A stretch of 13,320 nt of DNA, from the NCBI GenBank assembly GCA_019309815.1, contig JAFDFO010000031.1, positions 1 to 13,320 on the forward strand, read 5' to 3'. The DNA is from Deltaproteobacteria bacterium (GTDB lineage Bacteria; Desulfobacterota; Desulfobacteria; Desulfobacterales; C00003060). The position numbers were made by a program, and so were the translations under genes. Shown here in pieces: positions 5,940 to 13,009 of this stretch. The first letter of the stretch is position 1, and each line of letters starts with the position of its first letter. Under the pieces are notes generated by a model. The model saw only the letters and a list, made by a program, of their open reading frames with translations. It did not search any database and was not told the origin of the DNA.

Positions 5940-8252
5940 ATGATAACCTGGATTGATAAACTGCTCAAGAGAACCGGGCTCCGCGTCAAGATCCTCATAG
6001 CAACTATTACAGTGGTCGGAGGATTCACTGGGGGATTCCTTTATCAAACCCTGTCTTTTCATACTGAGAGCGCCTTAGACCTGGTTGCGGAATCGAGCCA
6101 CAGCCTACTTGAAAACACATACAGCGCCATCAAGTATCCCATGTCGATTGGAGACAGCAAGACTGTTGAGGCGCAACTAAAGGATATCAAGAACCATATG
6201 GAAGGTGTGGAGGTTTACATATCAGACTTCCGCGACACCCTCACCTATGCCTCAGAAGAGGACCGCATCCATACCAATATCATGCACTATTTATGGGAAG
6301 AAGAAACGCAAAAAGCCCTTACCGGGGTGATGACCACAGGACTGGCGCCCAAGAAATCTTTCACGGAATTCAGAGACGATGAAGCTTTCTTGGTCACCAT
6401 CCTCCCCCTTTTGAACGAAGCCCAATGTCATCACTGCCACGGAGCAAGTCGAAACGCCCTCGGTGCCATGGTTGTCAAACATCCGGTTAAAGAGGTATAT
6501 GCCTCACTCGCTTCAGCCAGAAATCGTCTCATCGGTTTTTCTCTGATGGAAATCTTCGGGATCATTCTTCTTATCAACTTTCTGTTCAATCGGCTCGTGA
6601 CAAAGCGCATTCATGCCCTGGCGGAAAAGACAGGTCAAGTTTCAGCTGGGGATGTCACGGTTGAAGTCCACGATGATACCAGAGACTCGATTGGGTGGTT
6701 GACCAATAATTTCAACCAGATGATCAGAAACATTCGCGACCGCATGGAGTACGCCAACAGCCTCAAGTTGGGTATTTCAGAGCCCTTTTTCATGGTGGAT
6801 AGGGATATGAATGTAACCTATATGAATAACGCCGCCGCAAAAGCTGCAGGTGTTCGGCCCGAGGATGTTGTGGGAAAATTGACCTGTCGACAGGTATTTA
6901 GTAGCGATGTGTGTGAGACTGCCTGCGCCATAAAAAAAGCAATGGAAACGGGACAGGCTACCGTAGGTCATAGGGTTACCATGAAGGATTCTTCGGGAAA
7001 AGAAATTCCTGTTATGGTGAGCGGTGCTGCCTTGAAAGACTCAGACGGCAAGATCCTGGGCGGTTTTGAACTTATCAGGGACATCTCCAAAGAAGTTGAA
7101 GCAGAATCGGTGCTGAAACAGTCAGTTGTCAGGGAAGAGGAGGCAAAGAAGAAGTTGCAGCACAGAGTTGAGAATCTGACAGACATCTTAAAACAGGTTG
7201 CTGATGGGGATCTCACGGTGAGAGCTGAGAAGAGCGGCGACGACGATGCAATGGACCATCTGGTTGAGAGCACCAACGCGACCCTTGATCAGATGAAAGA
7301 GCTCATCAGTCAAACCAAAAGGTCTGCGCTTACGGTGGTCAGGGGAGTCCAGCACATGTCCGAGGGAAACCAGGAGCTATCGCAGCGAACGCAGGAACAG
7401 GCCGCTACTGTAGAAGAGACAAGCGCAACCGTGGAAGAACTCGTATCCAACGTCAACCAAAATGCGTCCAATACGCAACGAGCCGACAGTCTTGCAAAGG
7501 AGGCGGTGGCCGTGGCCGTAGACGGTGGAGAGACCGTTGAAAGGACAACCCAGGCCATGAATGACATGGCAGAGGGTAGCCGCAAAATTGTTGAGATGAT
7601 GGACTTGATCAACGAGATAACTTTTCAAACCAATCTGCTTTCAATCAATGCGGCGGTCGAAGCTGCCCGTGCCGGAGAGCAGGGGCGGGGGTTTGCTGTT
7701 GTCGCAAACGAAGTACGCAGTCTTGCAAAGAGGAGTTCGGATGCCTCCAAGGACATTCAAAGTCTTGTGCGTGACATCATGGAGCAGGTTAACACCGGCA
7801 AGGAATGGGTCGGCCAACTCGAAAACGGATTCAAGGAGATTATTCAGACCATCAAACAAGTGTCCGATGCACTCAGCGAAATCTCGTTAGCCACTCAGGA
7901 AAGCTCGCGTGGAATCGAGCAAATTGGACAAGGTGTGGAGGAGTTGAGTGATGTCACTGAACACAATGCAACACTCGTGGACGAGCTGGCCAGTGCTACC
8001 GAGCAGCTGAATGAAAAAGCGGCCCAGCTGCAACATATGACTGAGAAGTTTACGTTGGGTGAGGCTGATGATATTGAAGTTGAAGAACTCAGTTTCTCAA
8101 AAAGCATCCCCGTTTCAAGAACAGAGAGGCGGGGTACCATGCCTCCTACCACAAAACCTTTGCGTGAAGATCTTATCGTCCAACAACAAATGGAAGAGAA
8201 GCCGGAGGACTCAATAGACAAAGAGCTGGACGAAGGATTTGAGGAATTCTGA
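5940..8252 (+). CDS. Methyl-accepting chemotaxis protein with periplasmic heme c motif, HAMP, PAS and CheR tether
   Basis: The 770-residue membrane receptor has TM1 (about 15-38), a periplasmic region (39-195) containing one heme c motif CHHCH (163-167, then GASRNALGAMVV), TM2 (about 197-219) and HAMP (220-272). A PAS domain (273-385) follows with Cys316, Cys325 and Cys329, then a second HAMP-like stretch (410-455) and the coiled-coil signalling domain. Its tip EITFQTNLLSINAAVEAARAG (559-579) is canonical. Compared from memory with E. coli Tsr, the helix from RTQEQAA to the tip has the same length without gaps, which fits the 36-heptad class. The chain ends GFEEF (766-770), an aromatic-x-x-aromatic tail like the CheR/CheB-binding pentapeptide. 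A single periplasmic heme recalls the redox-sensing DcrA receptor of Desulfovibrio. GGAGGTGAGG precedes ATG 5940; the stop overlaps cheW (TGATG). Confidence 0.95.
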   Translation: MITWIDKLLKRTGLRVKILIATITVVGGFTGGFLYQTLSFHTESALDLVAESSHSLLENTYSAIKYPMSIGDSKTVEAQLKDIKNHMEGVEVYISDFRDTLTYASEEDRIHTNIMHYLWEEETQKALTGVMTTGLAPKKSFTEFRDDEAFLVTILPLLNEAQCHHCHGASRNALGAMVVKHPVKEVYASLASARNRLIGFSLMEIFGIILLINFLFNRLVTKRIHALAEKTGQVSAGDVTVEVHDDTRDSIGWLTNNFNQMIRNIRDRMEYANSLKLGISEPFFMVDRDMNVTYMNNAAAKAAGVRPEDVVGKLTCRQVFSSDVCETACAIKKAMETGQATVGHRVTMKDSSGKEIPVMVSGAALKDSDGKILGGFELIRDISKEVEAESVLKQSVVREEEAKKKLQHRVENLTDILKQVADGDLTVRAEKSGDDDAMDHLVESTNATLDQMKELISQTKRSALTVVRGVQHMSEGNQELSQRTQEQAATVEETSATVEELVSNVNQNASNTQRADSLAKEAVAVAVDGGETVERTTQAMNDMAEGSRKIVEMMDLINEITFQTNLLSINAAVEAARAGEQGRGFAVVANEVRSLAKRSSDASKDIQSLVRDIMEQVNTGKEWVGQLENGFKEIIQTIKQVSDALSEISLATQESSRGIEQIGQGVEELSDVTEHNATLVDELASATEQLNEKAAQLQHMTEKFTLGEADDIEVEELSFSKSIPVSRTERRGTMPPTTKPLREDLIVQQQMEEKPEDSIDKELDEGFEEF
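6426..6440 (+). other. Heme c attachment motif CHHCH in the MCP periplasmic domain
   Basis: These codons specify Cys163-His-His-Cys166-His167, between the two membrane segments and close to TM2. Covalent heme needs export to the periplasm and the cytochrome c maturation system, both plausible given the neighbouring tetraheme cytochrome. The motif is followed by a Gly-Ala and LGAMVV strand, as in other sensor proteins with a C-x-x-C-H-G block. Confidence 0.8.
8235..8249 (+). other. C-terminal GFEEF pentapeptide of the MCP (candidate CheR/CheB tether)
   Basis: The last five residues, Gly-Phe-Glu-Glu-Phe, follow the x-aromatic-x-x-aromatic pattern of receptor tethers such as NWETF. They follow an acidic, flexible tail of about 65 residues after the signalling coiled coil, the geometry expected for a tether. 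Confidence 0.65.
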
Positions 8253-8704
8253 TGTCTGAAATGCAGCAATATGTGATCTTCTCGATCAATGAGCAAGTAT
8301 ACGGGGTTGAGATCCTCAAAATAAAAGAGGTTGTAAGTTATCAGAAAATCACCCCGCTGCCCAACATGAAAGAATTCATCAAGGGGATCATCAACCTGCG
8401 GGGAGTAATTCTCCCTGTATTTGATCTGAGAGACAAGTTCAAACTCCCGAAAACCACCTACACCCCCTTCCACTCGATTATTGTTATGGAGATATCGGGA
8501 AGAATGATGGGGGTAATTGTGGACGACATTTCGGACGTCGTGGAACTCTTACCTGAGGAAGTCCAGGCGGCGTCCAGTCTCCCTCCTGGTGTACACGTGG
8601 ATTACATACAAGGCATTGGGAAGAAGGATCGCGGGCTTATCGTCTTATTGGATGTGGATCGACTCTTGAGTCCCGAGGAACTCGAAATCCTTGATGCGAC
8701 TTAA
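8252..8704 (+). CDS. cheW: Chemotaxis coupling protein CheW
   Basis: This is a 150-residue single CheW domain. It begins QQYVIFSINEQVYGVEI (5-21), followed by KIKEVVSYQKITPLPN (23-38), the core GIINLRGVILPVFDLR (45-60) and the second barrel half ending RGLIVLLDVDRLLSPEE (127-143). The NLRG-V-PV-DLR block is the family hallmark and includes the Arg that contacts receptor and CheA P5. The protein docks CheA onto the MCP hairpin tip in the cytoplasmic array. ATG 8252 shares its A with the mcp stop, and GAGG at 8241 provides a ribosome site. It is the only CheW here, next to the only MCP, which suggests a dedicated receptor array. Confidence 0.95.
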   Translation: MSEMQQYVIFSINEQVYGVEILKIKEVVSYQKITPLPNMKEFIKGIINLRGVILPVFDLRDKFKLPKTTYTPFHSIIVMEISGRMMGVIVDDISDVVELLPEEVQAASSLPPGVHVDYIQGIGKKDRGLIVLLDVDRLLSPEELEILDAT

Positions 8705-8722
8705 TCCGCACGGCATGTACTG

Positions 8723-9553
8723 ATGATCTCCCCCCTATCCAAGACCCAGTTTGAGCTATTCATACGACTTATCAAAAAGCATACTGGCATCTCATTCTCT
8801 CGGAGAAATGTGGCAACGTTACAGCGTAAGCTGTCCACCCGAATGAGCCAATTGGGATTAGACTCATACCGTGGATATTATGATTACCTGCTCCACGACA
8901 AAAACGGCGGATTGGAACTTAGGCAACTCATCAACAGGCTTACCGTTGACCAGACCGCATTTTTCAGGAACACAAAACAGTTTGAGCATACGGCTAACAT
9001 CATATTGCCACATATTGCCAAACTCAAGACTACGAAGAAACTGCGCATATGGTCTGCCGGATGTGCAACAGGCGAAGAACCGTACAGCATTGCCATGGTG
9101 GTTGACGACACTTTTGGAGACGCCGACGGTTGGGACATTAAGATCTTGGGCACTGACATTGATACAGACGCTCTCAAATTTGCCTACAATGGCTCGTATC
9201 CGAGCCGCAGTGTGAAAGCGATTCCTACGGAGTATCTCGAGAGATATTTCACAGAAGGAACGGGAAAAGACAAAGGACTATTCTTGGCCAAAGAAGGGCT
9301 AAAAAAGAACATCGTCTTCCGCAGGCTTAACTTCATGAGCGCTGAATTCCCATTCAAGAGTCCTGTAGACATTATTTTTTGTCGGAATGTCATGATATAC
9401 TTTGATCCTGCATTCAAAACAAAGCTGATCGATAGCTTCTACCACCTTCTGGAAACAGACGGATTTCTGTGTCTGGGAGCCTCAGAGTCGCTAATCGGCG
9501 TGGATAAACGCTTTGCTCTGGTAGGCCATTCCACTTATCAAAAGCAACGATAA
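8723..9553 (+). CDS. cheR: MCP glutamate methyltransferase CheR
   Basis: The 276 residues match CheR from end to end. There is an N-terminal helical domain (1-85) ending TVDQTAFFRN, a SAM-binding motif RIWSAGCATGEEPYS (108-122), acidic strand end GTDID (143-147), the beta-subdomain around RYFTEGTGKDKG (174-185), and the FCRNVMIYFD block (219-228). CheR transfers methyl groups from S-adenosylmethionine to receptor glutamates for adaptation. Recalled side by side with E. coli CheR, the beta-subdomain between GTG and the next strand has the same length. This is compatible with binding a receptor pentapeptide such as the GFEEF tail of the MCP here. The gene starts 18 nt after cheW with only a weak ribosome site; cheD follows after 16 nt. 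Confidence 0.94.
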   Translation: MISPLSKTQFELFIRLIKKHTGISFSRRNVATLQRKLSTRMSQLGLDSYRGYYDYLLHDKNGGLELRQLINRLTVDQTAFFRNTKQFEHTANIILPHIAKLKTTKKLRIWSAGCATGEEPYSIAMVVDDTFGDADGWDIKILGTDIDTDALKFAYNGSYPSRSVKAIPTEYLERYFTEGTGKDKGLFLAKEGLKKNIVFRRLNFMSAEFPFKSPVDIIFCRNVMIYFDPAFKTKLIDSFYHLLETDGFLCLGASESLIGVDKRFALVGHSTYQKQR

Positions 9554-9569
9554 GGAACAGGACACGCGC

Positions 9570-10160
9570 TTGAACCGGTTTTACAGCCAGAAACTCAAGA
9601 AAACACTTGTTATGCTCACGGCAGGAGAGTATTTTGCAACGCAAAACGGCGAAGTACTTTACACTGTCGTAGGATCCTGTATCGCCACGTGTATCTATGA
9701 TGCGGAACGCAAGGTGGGCGGGATGAACCATTTTTTGCTTCCCGGCATGGTACATCCTGATGAGATGCTGTCTTGCGATGTCGGCCGTTACGGTATGTAT
9801 GCCATGGAACTGTTGATTGGCGAACTTATCAAGCTGGGGGCACGCAGAAAAGAGCTTAAAGCCAAGTTGTTTGGAGGGGGCAAGGTATTGATATTCAGAA
9901 GAGACGACGGTGACGTCACCGGATCAAACATTCGTTTTGCAAGGAAGTTTCTGGGGCTGGAGGGGATCCCCATTGTGAGTGAAGATGTTGGAGGAAACAA
10001 GGGGAGAAAGATTATGTTCCACAGTGATACTAATCGCGTCCTTTTGAAGCGGTTTGACATAAGAAGAGAACGACGATTGGTTCAGGATGAACAAGCTTAT
10101 AAGGCAAGGGTTTTCCAGAAGCGACTCGACAAATCCCCGGTGATGATGTTCAAGACATGA
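9570..10160 (+). CDS. cheD: Receptor glutamine deamidase CheD
   Basis: The 196-residue product has the CheD active-site pair: Cys37 in VVGSCIATCIYD and His54 in VGGMNHFLLPG. The late block GGNKGRKIMFHSDTN follows. CheD deamidates particular glutamines of MCPs and in several systems also binds receptors or CheC. No cheC is in this window. The start is taken as TTG 9570, behind AAGGA near 9552. The first ATG (9612) would cut away the strand leading to the LTAGEYF element, although a start there cannot be excluded. The stop overlaps cheB (ATGA 10157-10160), so the two adaptation enzymes are translationally coupled. Confidence 0.92.
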   Translation: MNRFYSQKLKKTLVMLTAGEYFATQNGEVLYTVVGSCIATCIYDAERKVGGMNHFLLPGMVHPDEMLSCDVGRYGMYAMELLIGELIKLGARRKELKAKLFGGGKVLIFRRDDGDVTGSNIRFARKFLGLEGIPIVSEDVGGNKGRKIMFHSDTNRVLLKRFDIRRERRLVQDEQAYKARVFQKRLDKSPVMMFKT

Positions 10161-11191
10161 AACCAGTTCGCGTGCTCATAGTTGACGATTCTCCTACAGT
10201 CCAGGCCGTGCTGAAAAACGTTCTCGCGGAGGAATCTGATATTCAGATAGTGGGAACGGCTTCTGATCCATATGAAGCAAAGGACTTGATTGTCCAACAT
10301 AAACCCGATGTAATCACTCTGGATATTGAGATGCCTAGAATGGACGGGATCACCTTTCTGAAGCGCCTCATGAGCTTCCGTCCCTTGCCGGTCATCATGA
10401 TCAGCTCATACACCCGTGAAAACAGCGTACGCACCTTGGAAGCCCTGGATGCCGGGGCCGTCGATTTTGTTGCCAAACCAACGGGGGACGTAAAGACCGG
10501 TCTTCAGAGACTGAAATATGAAATCGTGACAAAAATCCGGGCAGCTGCACAGGCCAAAATCAGAACCTCCGCGCTGTTCGCACAGCCTGAAAAACCCCCT
10601 GTGCTTGAGGATCTCACTGGCCCGTCCGACAGGGTTATCGCAATTGGAGCCTCGACCGGCGGCACGCGCGCTATTCATAGGCTTCTCGCCGCTATGCCTT
10701 CCAATATGAACGGAATGATCATAGTCCAGCACATGCCGGCCCGGTTCACGAAGACCTTTGCACAGAATTTGGACGCGTCCTGTGCGCTCGACGTCAAGGA
10801 GGCCGAAGACGCAGACCGCGTCGCGAGAGGGAAAGTCCTTTTGGCACCTGGTGGATTCCACCTTGAATTGCTTAGTGACCTCGATGGATATTTCGTCCGA
10901 CTGCACGACGGTGAACCGGTGAAGTACCAACGGCCTTCGGTAGACATTTTGTTCCAGTCAGTTGCAAGGGCCGCAGGAGACAAGGCCATTGGCGTGTTGT
11001 TGACCGGCATGGGTAACGATGGGAGCGACGGCCTCCTGGCAATGAAGCAGGCGGGTGCTTTTACTATTGCCCAGGACGAAGGCACTTCAGTAGTGTTTGG
11101 CATGCCCGGGGCAGCTATCGAGCTCGGTGCTGCAAAAGTGGTTGCTGCACTGGAGGACATATCCGGTATCGTTCTTGCCAAGCTGACTTAG
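10157..11191 (+). CDS. cheB: MCP methylesterase/response regulator CheB
   Basis: The 344 residues comprise a receiver domain (1-125) with Asp10-Asp11, phospho-Asp56 in TLDIEMPRMDG and Lys107 in AKPTG. A short linker follows, then the methylesterase domain (158-344) with the catalytic triad Ser166 (AIGASTGG), His192 (VQHMPARFT) and Asp288 (TGMGNDGSDG). It removes methyl groups from the MCP and may deamidate glutamines, activated by phosphotransfer from CheA. It closes the che operon; the stop is followed by the 209-nt gap with hairpins. The length is typical and no key residue is missing. Confidence 0.96.
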   Translation: MKPVRVLIVDDSPTVQAVLKNVLAEESDIQIVGTASDPYEAKDLIVQHKPDVITLDIEMPRMDGITFLKRLMSFRPLPVIMISSYTRENSVRTLEALDAGAVDFVAKPTGDVKTGLQRLKYEIVTKIRAAAQAKIRTSALFAQPEKPPVLEDLTGPSDRVIAIGASTGGTRAIHRLLAAMPSNMNGMIIVQHMPARFTKTFAQNLDASCALDVKEAEDADRVARGKVLLAPGGFHLELLSDLDGYFVRLHDGEPVKYQRPSVDILFQSVARAAGDKAIGVLLTGMGNDGSDGLLAMKQAGAFTIAQDEGTSVVFGMPGAAIELGAAKVVAALEDISGIVLAKLT

Positions 11192-11201
11192 TGCTTTAAT
11201 T

Positions 11202-11222
11202 CGTAAATACAGTTACGTATTT
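11202..11222 (+). repeat. Overlapping alternative hairpins after cheB
   Basis: CGTAA (11202-11206) can pair with TTACG (11213-11217), or AAATAC (11205-11210) with GTATTT (11217-11222). The two stems share bases, so they exclude each other. The segment lies 11 nt after the cheB stop. It is AT-rich and lacks the GC stem of a standard terminator. Confidence 0.35.
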
Positions 11223-11256
11223 TGACTCATCAGATCGGAACAGATGCTCACTCGGC

Positions 11257-11274
11257 TCGGCTGAGCTCGGCCGA
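11257..11274 (+). repeat. GC-rich hairpin in the cheB to REC-GGDEF gap
   Basis: TCGGCTG (11257-11263) pairs with CGGCCGA (11268-11274), with one G-T wobble and an AGCT loop. CTCGG occurs three times at 11251-11270. No T-run follows, so it is not a classical intrinsic terminator. It may be a terminator that acts with a factor, an mRNA end stabiliser, or a protein site. Confidence 0.4.
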
Positions 11275-11275
11275 T

Positions 11276-11315
11276 GTCTAAATAAGTTCGTAATCGAACT
11301 TATGAATCGATAGAC
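11276..11315 (+). repeat. Perfect 9-bp inverted repeat with outer arms, upstream of the diguanylate cyclase gene
   Basis: ATAAGTTCG (11282-11290) and CGAACTTAT (11295-11303) are exact inverted arms around TAAT. GTCTA (11276-11280) and TAGAC (11311-11315) form outer arms. A near direct repeat AATCGA...ACTTA also runs through 11293-11318. The size and the position about 85-125 nt before the start fit an operator for a dimeric regulator or a leader hairpin. No certain promoter could be assigned. Confidence 0.45.
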
Positions 11316-11400
11316 TTAGCGATCACGACGCTGCTTCGAGGATAACCGGGGTAGCTTTACAAAACCTATGACATAAACTTGTGACTTAAAGGATTGCCTC

Positions 11401-12312
11401 ATGGCTAAGATACTGATCGTAGACGATAGCAAGTTGATTGCCCATGTTGCTAAGACCATGCTGACCAAAAAAGGGCACGAAGTGATGTTGGCTCAGGATG
11501 GCAAGGCTGGTCTGGAAGCGGCCAAGTCTGGACAACCGGACATCATCCTGTTGGATCTGATCATGCCGGTCATGGATGGCTACGAGGTGTGCCAGCACCT
11601 TAAAGAAGACGAAACGACCCAGGAGATTCCCATCATCATGGTTACGTCAAAGGCAGAAACCTCTGACAAAGTGAAAGGTCTTCAGATGGGGGCCCTGGAT
11701 TACGTGACCAAACCCTTTGATGAAGCGGAGTTAATTGCTCGTGTGAATATTCACTTGAAGCTCAGAGAACTGTATCAAGAGGTGCAGGAGCAGAATATAC
11801 TACTTCAGGAAATGGCTAATCGGGATGGGCTGACAGGTCTATACAACCACCGATATTTCCACGAACAGTTGTCACAGGACTTTTTGCGCGCAAGACGGTA
11901 TCATGAAACTATATCCTGCGTTTTGTTAGATATAGACTTCTTTAAGAAATTCAACGACACCTATGGTCACCAGACTGGTGACGTCGTCTTGAGGGCCCTC
12001 GCAGAAGTCATTGAGCGCTCGATAAGGGAAAGCGACTTGGCAGCAAGATACGGAGGCGAGGAGTTTGCGCTCATCATGTATCATACAGACAAGGCAGCAG
12101 CCATAGAAGCAGCTGAACGTCTCCGACATATGGTGGAAAGCCATGAGGTTAAGGACAACGGTAATGTCCTGCAAGTTACTATCAGCGTGGGGGTTGCCAC
12201 ATTTCCACATGAGACAATCCACGATGCAAAAGAGCTTATTGAGTTTGCGGATCAGGCTCTGTACAAAGCCAAAGACAATGGACGAAACCGGGTCGAGGCC
12301 CATGAAGGTTGA
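11401..12312 (+). CDS. PleD-like response regulator: receiver plus GGDEF diguanylate cyclase
   Basis: The 303 residues form a receiver domain (1-122) with Asp8-Asp9, phospho-Asp52 in LLDLIMPVMDG, Thr82 and Lys104. A coiled linker (122-140) leads to a GGDEF domain (141-303). Its active site is GGEEF (218-222), with the metal/substrate block DIDFFKKFNDTYGH (177-190), so cyclic di-GMP synthesis is expected. RESD (209-212), five residues before GGEEF, is an RxxD inhibitory site, so product feedback is likely. Phosphorylation should promote dimerisation and activity. AAAGGA (11388-11393) precedes ATG 11401. It stands 209 nt after cheB and probably has its own promoter; the input kinase could be CheA or another kinase. 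No EAL or HD-GYP domain is present. Confidence 0.94.
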   Translation: MAKILIVDDSKLIAHVAKTMLTKKGHEVMLAQDGKAGLEAAKSGQPDIILLDLIMPVMDGYEVCQHLKEDETTQEIPIIMVTSKAETSDKVKGLQMGALDYVTKPFDEAELIARVNIHLKLRELYQEVQEQNILLQEMANRDGLTGLYNHRYFHEQLSQDFLRARRYHETISCVLLDIDFFKKFNDTYGHQTGDVVLRALAEVIERSIRESDLAARYGGEEFALIMYHTDKAAAIEAAERLRHMVESHEVKDNGNVLQVTISVGVATFPHETIHDAKELIEFADQALYKAKDNGRNRVEAHEG

Positions 12313-12352
12313 TTGTATGCGATTCGGGGATATTGCCTGACCGGAGATAGGC

Positions 12353-13009
12353 TTGTCTGCTGGCAATCCAAAAAAGCTGAATGAACAGCAGATCCAAAGA
12401 ACTAACGAACGCCAACGCGATTTTTTCAGCCAACTCATCCACGTATTTGACCCTCCTTTGCCGGAAGGTGTGCCGGCGCGTCTGCAGGAAATTGTGGCAT
12501 CAGCCCGAATAGGGAAGGGCAGCACGGTCTTGGATGTGGGCACAGGAACAGGGATACTGATCCCGCTGATCCAAGCCTACAAGCCTGAGATCATCTATGC
12601 CTGTGATCTTTCGGAGACCATGCTGGCACATTTGAAGAAACAGTACCCATACGCGGCAACGCTTCCCGGGGATGTTCGCGACCTCCAACTCCCAAATCAG
12701 AGTATCGATGTCCTGTTTCTAAATGCCTGTTACCCCAATATTGCAGACAAGCCCGGAAGTTTTGGCAACATAAGTCGGATGATGAAACAGGGGGGTCGTA
12801 TGGTGATCAGTCATCCCATGGGGAAATCCTTTATTGATCTTCTCAAGGAGAAGTCGCCTTTCCCCTTGGATAACTTTCCCGAAAAATTCGAGACCAGAAC
12901 CTTGTTCGAGCCTTATGGATTCGAGATCGAAGCGTTTACTGACAAACCGGACCTCTATATACTGGTGTTGGTCGCCACAAAGCAGGGCCGTAGCCGCGCA
13001 TACCCCTGA
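12353..13009 (+). CDS. Class I SAM-dependent methyltransferase (UbiE/Methyltransf_11-like)
   Basis: The 218-residue product carries motif I VLDVGTGTGIL (59-69), an acidic residue after strand 2 (CDLSETML, Asp85), LPGDVRDLQLP (104-114), and the strand-4 loop VLFLNACYPNI. These mark a Rossmann-type methyltransferase. An N-terminal helix rich in Gln, Arg and Phe precedes the fold (QRTNERQRDFFSQL). The substrate cannot be read from the sequence. The start is TTG 12353, 6 nt after GGAG (12343-12346); no in-frame ATG comes before motif I. It lies 40 nt after the diguanylate cyclase gene and could share its transcript. No link to chemotaxis is evident, as it is not a CheR. Confidence 0.85.
   Translation: MSAGNPKKLNEQQIQRTNERQRDFFSQLIHVFDPPLPEGVPARLQEIVASARIGKGSTVLDVGTGTGILIPLIQAYKPEIIYACDLSETMLAHLKKQYPYAATLPGDVRDLQLPNQSIDVLFLNACYPNIADKPGSFGNISRMMKQGGRMVISHPMGKSFIDLLKEKSPFPLDNFPEKFETRTLFEPYGFEIEAFTDKPDLYILVLVATKQGRSRAYP

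Noticed and set aside
7895..8473. 192-codon minus-strand frame across the mcp/cheW joint
   Set aside because: Both overlapped genes are certain. The product is Ser-rich in the way antisense of coiled-coil coding sequence usually is, and it has no start signal.
11356..11377. TTTACA and CATAAA as a sigma-70 promoter for the diguanylate cyclase gene
   Set aside because: The spacing is about 10 nt rather than 16-18, so it is not a usable pair.
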